From assembly GCA_910587545.1 (NCBI GenBank), contig CAJUMI010000001.1:20028-84027 (forward strand): a DNA stretch of 64,000 bases. Direction: 5' to 3'. Position numbers and translations under genes: made by a program. The notes below the pieces were generated by a model. It saw nothing but the letters and a program-made list of their open reading frames with translations. It was not told the DNA's origin and ran no database searches. Position 1 is the stretch's first letter. Each line of letters begins with the position of its first letter. Positions 27,994-38,041 of this stretch are shown piece by piece. The DNA comes from an uncultured Muribaculaceae bacterium. GTDB lineage: Bacteria; Bacteroidota; Bacteroidia; Bacteroidales; Muribaculaceae.

Positions 27994-28025
27994 ATTGTCT
28001 ATGACAGATAAACCTGCTATCTTTG
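27994..28025 (+). promoter_or_regulatory. Promoter of the D15-type barrel gene
   Basis: ATTG at 27994-27997, 20 bases, TATCTTTG at 28018-28025. The -7 box is a full match; the -33 box has one change. Confidence 0.62.
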
Positions 28026-28054
28026 CTTGAATTTTTCGAGGTTCATTAAATCCA

Positions 28055-29215
28055 ATGATCAAGCGTTTCTACATATTTGTTCTGTTAGTCGTCTCCGTTT
28101 CCCAATGGTCATCCGCCGCCGAACGGTCAGATTCGCTTCCGGCCGATACAACTGTTGAAAAGCCTAAAAATCTTGTCGGTAAAATCATCGACTACTTCAA
28201 CAACTCCAACCAGACCAAGCCACAAAAAGACTTTGATATCAGCTTCATCGGCGGCCCCCATTATTCGTCAGACACCAAATTCGGCATCGGTGTCGTTGCC
28301 GCCGGCGTCTACCGGCATGACAAAACCGATACAATCACTCAACCGTCAAATGTATCGATCTATTTCGACGCCACTACCAGCATGTTCTTCAAGCTCGGTG
28401 TGCGTGGCACTCATTTCTATCCGGGCGACCGCATGCGTTGGTCCTATGATGTGAATTTCGCATCCATATCCACAAAGTTCTGGGGTATCGGATATGATGC
28501 AGCCATCAACGACGACAACGAATCAAAATACAAATATCTTACTTCTCGCGCCGAAACAGAATTTGTATGGCGCATTCTCCCTAATTTCTACGCAGGTCCG
28601 AAGATCGCGTTTGACTATGTCAACGGGCGCGATTTCGAGAAACCCGAGCTATGGCTGGACGAGGCAGACCGAACGTTCAATCTCGGAGCTGGGCTGACCA
28701 TTAAGTATGATTCACGAGATAACATCACAGCAACAACCCACGGCACTTTTATAGCGATCGACCAACAGTTCAATCCGCGGTTTCTCGCCAACAAATACGC
28801 GTTCTCGCTCACCGAGCTTACCGCATCGTCATTCCACCCGCTATGGCGCGGTGCGATCCTCGCCACTAATCTGCATGCCCGCCTTACTTACGGCAACACC
28901 CCCTGGGGATTGCTGTCGACTCTTGGGGGCAGCGACACAATGCGCGGTTACTTCGAAGGCCGCTACCGCGACAAGAACGAAATTGACGCCTGCATCGAAC
29001 TGCGTCAGCATATATGGCGAAGGAACGGCGTGGTGGCCTGGATTGGAGCAGGTTCGATCTTTCCGCGTTTTTCCGACATACGTCTGAGCCATGTACTCCC
29101 CAACTACGGAATAGGTTACCGTTGGGAGTTCAAACGTTTCATGAACGTCCGTCTTGACCTCGGCTTCGGCCGTCACCAGACAGGCTTTATTTTCAGTATC
29201 AATGAAGCTTTTTAA
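28055..29215 (+). CDS. BamA/TamA-type outer-membrane barrel protein
   Basis: A 386-residue exported protein. Signal peptide about 1-21 (ending SSAA), a short linker with DTTVEKPKNLVGKIIDYF, then a beta-barrel that resembles the D15/surface-antigen domain: GLTIKYDSRDN then THGTFIAIDQQFNP, and LGGSDTMRGYFEGRYRD, the lid-loop (L6) like motif RGYxxGRYRD. The last residue is Phe, as expected for outer-membrane proteins. There is no room for POTRA domains, so it is a bare barrel, probably a Bacteroidetes-specific transporter or lipid-linked partner of its neighbours. The following gene overlaps its end by 14 bases. Confidence 0.85.
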   Translation: MIKRFYIFVLLVVSVSQWSSAAERSDSLPADTTVEKPKNLVGKIIDYFNNSNQTKPQKDFDISFIGGPHYSSDTKFGIGVVAAGVYRHDKTDTITQPSNVSIYFDATTSMFFKLGVRGTHFYPGDRMRWSYDVNFASISTKFWGIGYDAAINDDNESKYKYLTSRAETEFVWRILPNFYAGPKIAFDYVNGRDFEKPELWLDEADRTFNLGAGLTIKYDSRDNITATTHGTFIAIDQQFNPRFLANKYAFSLTELTASSFHPLWRGAILATNLHARLTYGNTPWGLLSTLGGSDTMRGYFEGRYRDKNEIDACIELRQHIWRRNGVVAWIGAGSIFPRFSDIRLSHVLPNYGIGYRWEFKRFMNVRLDLGFGRHQTGFIFSINEAF

Positions 29216-30902
29216 CTACGACATAACTTCACCATTCACTCTCCGGACGCCCGCTTGGCTCTTTCCGTTGCTCCTGATCATTCCCAATGTTTTGCTGGCA
29301 TTCACAGAACCCGAGCCGGCATTGTCGAAACTGACCGACATTGTACTCCCCCTCGGAGTTTATTATCTTCTAATGTCGCTGACGACAAATGTGGGTCGCA
29401 CGGTCATCTGCAGTCTTCCGCTGATGATACTTGCCGCTTTCCAGATCGTACTGCTTTATCTTTACGGCGAATCCATCATCGCCATTGACATGTTTCTGAA
29501 TGTAGCCACGACCAATGTCAAGGAAGTCTCCGAATTGTTAGGCAACCTTATCATAGCCATCATTACGGTAATTCTCATATATCTGCCGCCGATAATATGG
29601 GCCATAATCCTGCTTGTACGCAAATTTCGCTGCGCCCGCAAGGATCTGCGCGCACTCAGATATACGGGCGGCGTCCTGTGCACAGCCGGCTTGATACTCC
29701 TGATGCTGTCCTACATATTGCTTCCTTGTTACTCTGTGCGCCGGGCCGTATTTCCGGTCAACGTCACAGCAAACATGATCGAGGCCATAGACCGCACTAT
29801 ACATACCGGACGCTATCACTCACTGTCGGCATCATACTCCTACGATCCGGTTATGACTCACAGCCGCGATATGCGCGAGATCTATGTCGTTGTCGTCGGT
29901 GAGACCTCACGCGCTGACAACTGGCAACTCTATGGCTACGATCGCGCGACCAATCCGAGACTGAGTGAGCGCGAAGATCTCATCGTGTTCAGACGTCCGC
30001 TCTCTGAGAGCAACACCACCCACAAAAGCGTCCCCATGCTTCTGTCGCCTCTCAACGCAAAGACCTTCGGTGACTCCATCTATTTTACCAAAGGAATTTG
30101 TTCGGCTTTCAACGAGGCCGGTTTCAACACCGCTTTTTTCTCCAATCAGCGGCGCAACCATTCATTCATCGATTTTTACGCCTATCAGGCCCAGACCACC
30201 GATTTCATACGTGACAAACGTCCGGATGCACTCGATTTAGATCTTGCGGCAGATCTTCAAGAATTCATCAGCCGCTCACCTTCCGACAAGTTATTCATCG
30301 TCCTCCACTGTTATGGATCTCATTTCAATTACCGTGAGCGCTACGACAGCTCGGCCCGCATGTTCACCCCCGACAAAGCATCCGAAGCGTCTGTTGAAAA
30401 CCGCAGCGAACTTGTCAACGCATACGATAATACCATCATAGCCACCGATGCCCTCATTGACAACGTCATCTCATATCTTGCCGGTCTCGACATACCTTCA
30501 GCGCTGTTCTATACCTCAGATCATGGCGAAGACATTTTCGATGACGAACGCGGCCGTTTCCTGCATGCCTCACCGACCACGACTTTCACCCAGCTTCATG
30601 TGCCTTTTGTAGTGTGGATCTCTGAATCCTATCGCCTGGCTTTTCCTGAGATTGTCAATAACATCGAAGCCAATTCAGATCTTAATATTTCGACATCGCG
30701 CTCACTTTTCCCGACTGTCATGTCTGTAGCCGGGCTGAGTTCTCCTATTGTTGACGCTTCTGACGATCTTTCTTCCGCGCATTACTCCGAAAAGCCGCGA
30801 CTTTACCTCAACGACTATAACGAAGCCGTGCCGCTCGCGACTGCCGGATTAAGAAAATACGACTTCGAGAATGCCAAAAAGTGGAACATTTCCACAAAAT
30901 AA
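29202..30902 (+). CDS. EptA-like phosphoethanolamine transferase
   Basis: A 566-residue membrane enzyme starting at the ATG at 29202, inside the end of the barrel gene; an earlier in-frame ATG at 29154 is less likely. Four or five N-terminal membrane helices (to about 185) precede a periplasmic sulfatase domain: IYVVVVGETSRADNWQLYGY, the Thr nucleophile in SESNTTHKSVPMLLSP, and SDHGEDIFDD with metal ligands. EptA-type enzymes move phosphoethanolamine from phosphatidylethanolamine to lipid A or other envelope glycans, giving resistance to cationic peptides. Lipid A as substrate is inferred. Confidence 0.9.
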   Translation: MKLFNYDITSPFTLRTPAWLFPLLLIIPNVLLAFTEPEPALSKLTDIVLPLGVYYLLMSLTTNVGRTVICSLPLMILAAFQIVLLYLYGESIIAIDMFLNVATTNVKEVSELLGNLIIAIITVILIYLPPIIWAIILLVRKFRCARKDLRALRYTGGVLCTAGLILLMLSYILLPCYSVRRAVFPVNVTANMIEAIDRTIHTGRYHSLSASYSYDPVMTHSRDMREIYVVVVGETSRADNWQLYGYDRATNPRLSEREDLIVFRRPLSESNTTHKSVPMLLSPLNAKTFGDSIYFTKGICSAFNEAGFNTAFFSNQRRNHSFIDFYAYQAQTTDFIRDKRPDALDLDLAADLQEFISRSPSDKLFIVLHCYGSHFNYRERYDSSARMFTPDKASEASVENRSELVNAYDNTIIATDALIDNVISYLAGLDIPSALFYTSDHGEDIFDDERGRFLHASPTTTFTQLHVPFVVWISESYRLAFPEIVNNIEANSDLNISTSRSLFPTVMSVAGLSSPIVDASDDLSSAHYSEKPRLYLNDYNEAVPLATAGLRKYDFENAKKWNISTK

Positions 30903-31021
30903 GCATGCAAAGTTCTCCAAATAAATCACACACACGCCTAATTATAAATAAATTATCATTTTTTACAATTGCAAAAAGTTTTCCAAAATAAATTTTACTA
31001 TAAAACTTTAGCTTAAAATAT

Positions 31022-31052
31022 TTTGATATCCGACATAATATTCATAGCTTTG
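31022..31052 (+). promoter_or_regulatory. Promoter of nrdDG
   Basis: TTTG at 31022-31025, 19 bases, TAGCTTTG at 31045-31052, a full consensus match. Transcription should start near 31056-31059, inside or at the start of the hairpin described next. Confidence 0.78.
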
Positions 31053-31054
31053 CA

Positions 31055-31087
31055 GAGTCGACTTTGATGTCGGCTCTTTTATTTTTT
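31055..31087 (+). other. Hairpin with U-tract at the nrdD transcript start
   Basis: GAGTCGAC at 31055-31062 pairs with GTCGGCTC at 31069-31076 (one G-U pair) across a 6-base loop, followed by TTTTATTTTTT. It looks like a terminator but sits right at the predicted transcription start, so it may be a 5'-end stabilising or regulatory stem. A role as a distant terminator of the eptA-like gene, 150 bases upstream, is the alternative. Confidence 0.55.
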
Positions 31088-31120
31088 ACCTAATTTGCAA
31101 CCATATTTTCTTACCCCGAT

Positions 31121-33328
31121 ATGATACAGACAGTTGTCAAACGTGACGGCCGCGTTGTCGGCTATAACGAAGAAAAAATCAAAGCCGCCATACGCAAAGC
31201 CATGCTGCAGACCGAGCTTGGCGAAGACGAAGCCCTCATCCACAAAATCACCGACCGCATAGGCTTCAACGGCAACGAACGCATGTCAGTAGAAGAAATC
31301 CAGGACCTTGTCGAGCTTGAGCTCATGAACTCTCCGCGCAAGGAAGTCGCCAAGCGTTATATAGCCTATCGCGACCAGCGCAGCATCGCCCGTCGCGCCA
31401 AAACCCGCGATATGTTTCAGGAAATCATCGAAGCCAAGAACAATGACATCACTCGCGAGAACGCCAACATGAACACCGACTCCCCGGCCGGTATGATGAT
31501 GAAATTCGCCAGTGAGACGACAAAACCGTTTGTCGACGATTACCTACTTACACCCGAAGCCCGCGAGGCAGTGCGTCACGGCTATATCCATATCCACGAC
31601 AAAGACTATTACCCCACAAAGAGCCTCACTTGTGTCCAGCATCCTCTTGACCGCATTCTCGAAAACGGATTCATTGCCGGACATGGAGAATCGCGTCCAG
31701 CCAAACGTATCGAGACCGCAAGCATAATCGGCTGCATCTCTCTCGAGACTGCCCAGAACGAGATGCACGGCGGTCAAGCCATACCTGCGTTTGACTTCTA
31801 TCTCGCTCCATACGTGCGCTCGTCTTACATAGAAGAAATCAAAAATCTCGAAGCGCTCAACGGAGCCGATTATTCACATCTTTACCACCACAACTTCGAC
31901 GACTACATCAAACTCCCGCTCGACGGACTTCAGGGCGAGGAGCGGGTGATCCGGCATGCCGTCAACCGCACGGTCAGCCGTGTCCATCAGGCAATGGAAG
32001 CGTTTATCCACAACATGAACACCATTCACTCACGCGGGGGCAATCAGGTTGTATTCAGCTCGATCAACTACGGCACCGACACTTCGGCCGAAGGCCGTTG
32101 CATCATACGAGAGATACTCAACACTACCTACGAAGGCGTAGGCAACGGAGCGACAGCCATATTTCCAATCCAGATCTGGAAAAAGAAACGCGGAGTCAGC
32201 TATCTTCCTGAAGACCCCAACGGCGATCTCTTCAAACTCGCATGCAAGGTGACTGCCCGCCGTTTCTTCCCTAACTTCGTCAATCTCGACGCGACATTCA
32301 ACCAACACGAAAAATGGCGTGCCGACGATCCGAAACGATACATCTATGAAGTCGCGACAATGGGTTGCCGCACCCGCGTATTCGAAGACCGCTACGGAGA
32401 AAAGACATCCATCGGCCGAGGCAACCTCAGCTTCACGACCATCAACATAGTCCGTATCGCCATCGAGTGCATGGGCATCCGCGACGAGGCCGAACGCATC
32501 GACACCTTCTTCAAGCGTCTCGACAACGTCCTCGAAATCGCCGCCCGTCAGCTCGACGACCGTTTCAACTTCCAGAAAACAGCCCGTGCCAAGCAATTCC
32601 CACTGCTCATGTCGAGACTGTGGAATGGCGCTGACACACTCCGGCCCACAGACACGATCGAACCGGTGATCAACCACGGCACACTCGGCATCGGCTTCAT
32701 CGGCCTTGCAGAATGTCTGGTCGCACTCACGGGCAAACACCACGGCGAGTGCGATGCATCCCAGCAGCTCGGCCTACGCATCGTCAGCCACATGCGCAGC
32801 CGCGCCAATGAATTTTCCGAGAGATATGACCACAACTATTCCATTCTTGCCACACCGGCAGAAGGTCTTTCAGGCAAGTTCACGGTCAAAGACCGAAAAT
32901 CATTCGGCATATTACCGGGTATAACCGACAAGATCTACTATACGAACTCCAACCACGTGCCCGTCTACTACCATTGCTCACCCAGACATAAAGCAGAGGT
33001 GGAGGCTCCGTATCACGAACTGACACGCGGCGGTCACATATTCTATGTCGAAATCGACGGCGACGCCACCCACAATCCCGAGGCTATCGCCGACATCGTA
33101 GCACTGATGGACCGCCACAATATCGGCTACTGCTCCGTCAATCACAACCGCAACCGCTGTATAGACTGCGGCTATGAAAACGCTGACGATTCGCTCGAGG
33201 TCTGCCCCAAGTGCGGAAGCAGTAACATAGACAAGCTCCAGCGCATCACCGGCTACCTTGTAGGCACAACCGACCGCTGGAACAGCGCAAAACTCGCCGA
33301 ATTAAACGACCGCGTGATCCATAAATAA
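31121..33328 (+). CDS. nrdD: Anaerobic ribonucleoside-triphosphate reductase (class III)
   Basis: A 735-residue glycyl-radical enzyme that reduces ribonucleoside triphosphates to deoxy forms without oxygen. An N-terminal ATP-cone (about 1-95; VVKRDGRVVGYNEEKIKAAI) gives allosteric control. The C-terminal zinc site has Cys680, Cys683, Cys695 and Cys698 (CIDCG and CPKCG), and the radical site is Gly711 in RITGYLVG. Length and motifs are normal. It is preceded by a full promoter and an unusual hairpin, and its stop overlaps the nrdG start codon by one base. Confidence 0.97.
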   Translation: MIQTVVKRDGRVVGYNEEKIKAAIRKAMLQTELGEDEALIHKITDRIGFNGNERMSVEEIQDLVELELMNSPRKEVAKRYIAYRDQRSIARRAKTRDMFQEIIEAKNNDITRENANMNTDSPAGMMMKFASETTKPFVDDYLLTPEAREAVRHGYIHIHDKDYYPTKSLTCVQHPLDRILENGFIAGHGESRPAKRIETASIIGCISLETAQNEMHGGQAIPAFDFYLAPYVRSSYIEEIKNLEALNGADYSHLYHHNFDDYIKLPLDGLQGEERVIRHAVNRTVSRVHQAMEAFIHNMNTIHSRGGNQVVFSSINYGTDTSAEGRCIIREILNTTYEGVGNGATAIFPIQIWKKKRGVSYLPEDPNGDLFKLACKVTARRFFPNFVNLDATFNQHEKWRADDPKRYIYEVATMGCRTRVFEDRYGEKTSIGRGNLSFTTINIVRIAIECMGIRDEAERIDTFFKRLDNVLEIAARQLDDRFNFQKTARAKQFPLLMSRLWNGADTLRPTDTIEPVINHGTLGIGFIGLAECLVALTGKHHGECDASQQLGLRIVSHMRSRANEFSERYDHNYSILATPAEGLSGKFTVKDRKSFGILPGITDKIYYTNSNHVPVYYHCSPRHKAEVEAPYHELTRGGHIFYVEIDGDATHNPEAIADIVALMDRHNIGYCSVNHNRNRCIDCGYENADDSLEVCPKCGSSNIDKLQRITGYLVGTTDRWNSAKLAELNDRVIHK

Positions 33329-33819
33329 TGGACAAAACGACACTGAGGGTAATCGACATCATCGACGGCACCTCGGTCGACGGACCGGGGCTGCGCACCT
33401 CGATCTATTTCGCCGGATGCGATCACCATTGCCCGGGCTGCCACAATCCGTCGACATGGGATTTCAGAGCCGGCCGCGACATGAGTGTCGGCGAAATAGT
33501 CGAACACATCGTCGAGAATGACTTCAATGTAACTTTCTCAGGGGGCGACCCACTCTACCAGTATGAGGCACTGACTATTCTTGCCCGCGCCATAAAGGCC
33601 GCGGGCAAGACAATCTGGTGCTACACTGGTTTCACCTACGAGCAACTTGCATCCGATCCGCGCTACAGCGAATTACTGTCAACCATCGATGTGCTTGTCG
33701 ACGGGCCTTTCATCCTTGCGTTGAGTGACACGGATCTGCGTTTCCGCGGATCGTCAAACCAACGCATCATTGATCTTTCAGAAGGCTCACCCCGTCAATA
33801 TCGCCAAGACGCTTTCTGA
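33328..33819 (+). CDS. nrdG: Anaerobic ribonucleotide reductase-activating protein
   Basis: A 163-residue radical SAM activase for NrdD. The iron-sulfur motif is CDHHCPGC (Cys31, Cys35, Cys38), and VTFSGGDPLYQYEA is the SAM-binding GGD/E segment. It generates the glycyl radical on NrdD using SAM and a reduced cluster. Start and stop codons are sound: translation is coupled to nrdD by a one-base overlap. Its last 53 bases overlap the end of yigZ on the other strand, which is unusual and constrains both C-termini. Confidence 0.95.
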   Translation: MDKTTLRVIDIIDGTSVDGPGLRTSIYFAGCDHHCPGCHNPSTWDFRAGRDMSVGEIVEHIVENDFNVTFSGGDPLYQYEALTILARAIKAAGKTIWCYTGFTYEQLASDPRYSELLSTIDVLVDGPFILALSDTDLRFRGSSNQRIIDLSEGSPRQYRQDAF

Positions 33820-34369
33820 GCGAACCGGCATTGTCACGCCTGACCCGCAGCGTCATCTCGCACGAGTTATCGAATATCTGACTGACTATCTGAAGGCCGT
33901 CCGACTTGCAGAGCCTCATCACGTCGTTCATGGCGAGATAGGGAAATGTGAATTTCACGTCGTCGGTCTCATGACACTCTATGATATCCGCAGCCGACAG
34001 CGCCTCACGCGCGGCCTCGCGGTATGCGACTATCAGTCCCGACGTCCCCAGTTTGATGCCTCCGAAATATCTCACCACGATAATCACGACATTGGTCAGC
34101 CCCAACGAATTGATCTGGCCGAGAATGGGTTTGCCGGCGGTTCCCGACGGCTCACCGTTGTCATTTGACTGAAATTCCGCACGCGAGGCTCCGATCATAT
34201 ATGCCCAACATACATGACGGGCATCATAATACCGTTTCTGAAAATCCGCGATATGGGCTTTGGCCTCAGACGCATCCGACACAGGGAAAGCGAAGGCAAG
34301 AAACTTGCTCATCTTATCCTTGTAGATGCCTTCCGACGGGGCTGCGATTGTAAAATAACGATCACCCAT
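33767..34369 (-). CDS. yigZ: YigZ/IMPACT-family protein
   Basis: A 200-residue YigZ (UPF0029/IMPACT) protein. The N-terminal half carries YYDARHVCWAYMIG and NDNGEPSGTAGKPI, followed by VVIIVVRYFGGIKLGTSGLI, the most conserved stretch of the family; a DUF1949 ferredoxin-like domain ends it. The molecular function is not firmly known; eukaryotic IMPACT acts in translation control. The final residues LLKDQ and stop lie inside nrdG. It lies 39 bases downstream of lon and may be co-transcribed with it. Confidence 0.93.
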   Translation of the reverse strand: MGDRYFTIAAPSEGIYKDKMSKFLAFAFPVSDASEAKAHIADFQKRYYDARHVCWAYMIGASRAEFQSNDNGEPSGTAGKPILGQINSLGLTNVVIIVVRYFGGIKLGTSGLIVAYREAAREALSAADIIECHETDDVKFTFPYLAMNDVMRLCKSDGLQIVSQIFDNSCEMTLRVRRDNAGSLRKRLGDIDGVSLLKDQ

Positions 34370-34408
34370 AACAAAAACGGATTATACCGGCGACAAAGCG
34401 TTATCGCC

Positions 34409-36847
34409 TCAATCTTCGGTTTTCAGAGGAATTGCATTAGGGGCGATGCGGTCAGTCAGCGCTATGCCGATCACCTGCTCGACAGTGTCTACATAATGGA
34501 ACGTCAGACCGGAGATATAGCGTCCGGCTATATCTTCGATATCCTTACGATTTTCCGACGACAGGATGATGTCCGTGATACCGGCTCTTTTGGCGGCAAG
34601 AATTTTTTCCTTGATACCGCCGACCGGCAGCACCTTGCCTCTAAGCGTTATCTCACCGGTCATGGCTATGCGTTCGGCAACAAGTCTGCGGGTAAAGGCC
34701 GACACTATGGCTGTAGCAATTGTAATTCCGGCCGACGGTCCGTCTTTCGGAATAGCCCCTTCGGGGAAATGGATGTGGAGATTATAGCGCTCGAACAACG
34801 CGTTATCGATCCCTATAGCCGGTGCATGAGCCTTGACCCATTGCAGAGCGATGGCGGCCGACTCTTTCATGACATCGCCGAGATTGCCGGTGATGGTAAG
34901 TTTCTCCCCTTTACCTGGCGAAAGCGAGGCTTCCGCCATGAGAATTTCACCGCCGACCTGAGTCCACGCCAGACCGGTCACCACGCCGGCAAACCCGTTG
35001 CCTTCATATCTGTCTTTGGAGAAAGGCTGCAGGCCGAGCATATCGTGGAGATGTCCGGGCAATATCTCGGCTGGAAAATCGCTGCCGCTCATCTTTGCGA
35101 GCACCGCTTTGCGAGCGAGGGCGGCAAGTCTTTTCTCAAGCTGGCGCACTCCGCTCTCGGATGTATAATTCTCTATGATCTTCACCAGTGCCTTATCACT
35201 GATGTTGAGATCAGTATCTTCGAGCTTGTGTTCCTGACGGACGCGGGGCTCCAGATGACGGCGGGCAATCTCGATTTTTTCTTCAAGCAGATAGCCCGAA
35301 ATGTCGATGATCTCCATGCGGTCGAGCAACGGTTGCTGAAGTGTCGACAACGTATTGGCCGTGGCGATAAAGAGTACGTGAGAAAGATCGTAATCGATGT
35401 CTATATAATTGTCGTGGAAGAATTTGTTTTGCTCGGGATCGAGAACCTCGAGAAGAGCCGACGAGGGATCGCCCTTGAAATCACGGCCGATCTTGTCGAT
35501 CTCGTCGAGCAGAAGCACCGGATTTGACGACTTGGCTCGCTTCATGGCATCGATTATTCGTCCGGGCATCGCTCCGATGTATGTACGTCTATGACCGCGG
35601 ATCTCGGATTCATCATGCACACCACCAAGCGACACACGCTGATAGTTGCGGCCGAGTGCATGAGCCACCGAGCGTCCGAGCGATGTCTTTCCGACACCGG
35701 GCGCTCCGACCAGACAAAGTATCGGGGCCTTGCCCTCGGGATTGTGCATCAACACGGCAAGCTGCTCGAGGATGCGCTCCTTCACTTTTTCAAGACCGTA
35801 GTGGTCTTCCTCAAGGACGCGGCGAGCTGTGGCGAAATCCGTATTCAGCTCAGTTTCACAGTTCCACGGGAGCTCAAGCAGCGTATCGAGATAGGAAAAC
35901 TGAACCGAATAGTCCGGAGACTGCGGGTTGAGGCGGCGCAATTTGTCGACTTCCTTATCAAAGACAGAGCGCACCTTTTCAGGCATTTTCACTTCATCGG
36001 CGCGACGGACAAGTTCATCGGCATCGTCAGAATCACCGTAAAGCTCCTCGCGGATCGTTTCCATCTGCTGCTGAAGGAATGCGTTACGCTGGTTCTGATC
36101 CATATTCTGACGCGTGCGCTGAAGGATCTCACGGCTGATGTCGACTTTCTCCTCGTTTTTAACAAGTTCGGCAAGTAGCGCAAACGCACGCTCCGACAGC
36201 GAAGGCTTGGCCAGCAGCATGACCTTATGAGATGTCTCGATGCTCATGTTGGTACAAAGGAAGTTGACCAACTCGGCAGGCGAGGACGTCTGGTTGATAG
36301 AGAAGATGATTTCTTTGGAGTTCTCAACCGTCTTGTTGACAATGCTTATAGCCGAATGCTTGATCTGCTCTATAAGCACCTCCATTTCGCCTGTCACTTC
36401 GGGAATATCCTCATTGATCAGTTTCACACGCGCCGACAATGCACCGCCGGGTATCTGCTTGCCAGCTCCGCGCCCTATGATCCTGAACTTACCGCGTGAG
36501 CGCACAAGCGCCGTCTTGGAGCCGTCGGGAAGATCAAACACCTTGAGGACATCAGCGACAACACCGTATTTAAACAGACCGGTCGTGACCGCCGGATTAT
36601 CTTCTTCGGGATTCAGCTGACAGACCACTCCAATTGGGATCTGACGTTCGGACGACTCTGTGGCCGTGACTATGGAATTCTCGCGTCCTAACGAAATAGG
36701 TATCGTGACACCCGGAAACAGAACGAGGTTGCGGGTAGCTAAAATAGGAAGATCGTCGACAGAGGGGTCAATGTCGAAACGTTTTGCATCAATATCTATC
36801 TGGCCGAAAACGGCAGACTGCTTATCCTGGTCAGTATCTTTCATCAT
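34409..36847 (-). CDS. lon: ATP-dependent protease Lon
   Basis: An 812-residue Lon protease. The N-terminal substrate-binding LON domain starts with [20 protein letters not shown]. The AAA+ module has Walker A GAPGVGKT and the segment [20 protein letters not shown]. The peptidase domain has the Ser-Lys dyad, with Ser705 in KDGPSAG and a Lys about 43 residues later in [14 protein letters not shown]. It degrades damaged and regulatory proteins in the cytoplasm. It lies 107 bases downstream of rluD on the same strand; a TATATTTT-like box at 36887-36894 with a TTTG 18 bases upstream may be its own promoter. Confidence 0.97.
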   Translation of the reverse strand: MMKDTDQDKQSAVFGQIDIDAKRFDIDPSVDDLPILATRNLVLFPGVTIPISLGRENSIVTATESSERQIPIGVVCQLNPEEDNPAVTTGLFKYGVVADVLKVFDLPDGSKTALVRSRGKFRIIGRGAGKQIPGGALSARVKLINEDIPEVTGEMEVLIEQIKHSAISIVNKTVENSKEIIFSINQTSSPAELVNFLCTNMSIETSHKVMLLAKPSLSERAFALLAELVKNEEKVDISREILQRTRQNMDQNQRNAFLQQQMETIREELYGDSDDADELVRRADEVKMPEKVRSVFDKEVDKLRRLNPQSPDYSVQFSYLDTLLELPWNCETELNTDFATARRVLEEDHYGLEKVKERILEQLAVLMHNPEGKAPILCLVGAPGVGKTSLGRSVAHALGRNYQRVSLGGVHDESEIRGHRRTYIGAMPGRIIDAMKRAKSSNPVLLLDEIDKIGRDFKGDPSSALLEVLDPEQNKFFHDNYIDIDYDLSHVLFIATANTLSTLQQPLLDRMEIIDISGYLLEEKIEIARRHLEPRVRQEHKLEDTDLNISDKALVKIIENYTSESGVRQLEKRLAALARKAVLAKMSGSDFPAEILPGHLHDMLGLQPFSKDRYEGNGFAGVVTGLAWTQVGGEILMAEASLSPGKGEKLTITGNLGDVMKESAAIALQWVKAHAPAIGIDNALFERYNLHIHFPEGAIPKDGPSAGITIATAIVSAFTRRLVAERIAMTGEITLRGKVLPVGGIKEKILAAKRAGITDIILSSENRKDIEDIAGRYISGLTFHYVDTVEQVIGIALTDRIAPNAIPLKTED

Positions 36848-36954
36848 ATATATTCAATAACAATAGGAGAGAATATTGAGTTTCGCAAAATATACAATAG
36901 CAAAATCAATGCCAAAATTACGAAAATATCATCAATTCGGAAAATACATGCCGC

Positions 36955-38025
36955 CTACATATGTCCGGCATAGTTGCGCCAGCGTTCTATCAGTGCGGTC
37001 ATGTCGGCCGGAATATCGGCTGTAAAAAACATTTCCTCGCCGGTACGGGGATGGACGAAACCGAGTGTGCGGGCATGCAGAGCCTGACGCGGGCAGATGC
37101 CGAAGCAGTTTTCGATAAACGCCTTATATTTGGCCGAGGGCACACCGCGGAGCACCTGATCGCCGCCGTAACGCGCGTCGTTGAACAGCGGGTGACCGAT
37201 ATGGCGCATGTGCACGCGGATCTGATGGGTGCGTCCTGTCTCGAGAACACACCGCACAAGTGAGACATGACCGAAAGATTCAAGTACCTCGTAATGAGTA
37301 ACAGCGTGTTTGCCCATATCACCATCGGGGAAGACAGCCATTTGTAGACGATCACGCAACGAACGCCCGATATTGCCTTCGATGCGTCCTTCCCGAGGGT
37401 CCGGCACACCCCAGACAACGGCGTTATACTCACGTTTTGTAGTCTTGTTGAAAAACTGTTTACCCAGCGCGGTTTTGGCATCAGGAGTCTTTGCCACCAC
37501 CAGTAGCCCTGACGTATCTTTGTCGATGCGGTGGACAAGCCCCATGCGCGGGTCACTGACATCATAGTCGGGATTATCCCTGAAGTGCCATGCGAGCGCG
37601 TTGACGAGAGTGCCGTCATAGTTTCCGTGTCCGGGATGCACTACCAATCCAGCCTGCTTGTTGACGACGAGCAGATCATCGTCTTCATAGACTATGTCGA
37701 TCGGTATATCCTGAGCTACGATCTCGCACTCATAGCGCGGACGATCCATGACCACCCGCACGACATCGAGAGGCTTCACACGATAGTTGCTCCTGACCGG
37801 CCTGCCGTTGACAATAATGCAACCCGCCTCAGCGGCCTGCTGCACACGGTTACGCGAGGATTTCTCCAGACGCGACACAAGAAACTTGTCGACACGAAGC
37901 AATGTCTGCCCTTTGTCGGCTACGAAGCGAAAATGCTCATACAATTCCGACCCTTCATCAGGCTCGTCAGAGACTGACCCGTGGTCAAATTCATCATCAA
38001 AATTATCAAGCTGTTGCCTATCCAT
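36955..38025 (-). CDS. RluD-like ribosomal pseudouridine synthase
   Basis: A 356-residue RluA-family enzyme starting at the ATG at 38025, 16 bases after the PASTA gene; the longer frame would overlap that gene. An acidic N-terminal extension precedes an S4 RNA-binding domain (LLRVDKFLVSRLEKSSRNRV). The catalytic Asp is in GLVHRIDKDTSGLLVVAKT, and LETGRTHQIRVHMRHIGHPL is the usual second motif. RluD makes pseudouridines in helix 69 of 23S rRNA; membership in that branch is inferred from the S4 domain and the neighbouring PASTA gene. Confidence 0.92.
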   Translation of the reverse strand: MDRQQLDNFDDEFDHGSVSDEPDEGSELYEHFRFVADKGQTLLRVDKFLVSRLEKSSRNRVQQAAEAGCIIVNGRPVRSNYRVKPLDVVRVVMDRPRYECEIVAQDIPIDIVYEDDDLLVVNKQAGLVVHPGHGNYDGTLVNALAWHFRDNPDYDVSDPRMGLVHRIDKDTSGLLVVAKTPDAKTALGKQFFNKTTKREYNAVVWGVPDPREGRIEGNIGRSLRDRLQMAVFPDGDMGKHAVTHYEVLESFGHVSLVRCVLETGRTHQIRVHMRHIGHPLFNDARYGGDQVLRGVPSAKYKAFIENCFGICPRQALHARTLGFVHPRTGEEMFFTADIPADMTALIERWRNYAGHM

Positions 38026-38041
38026 GATGCAAAACCCGGGA

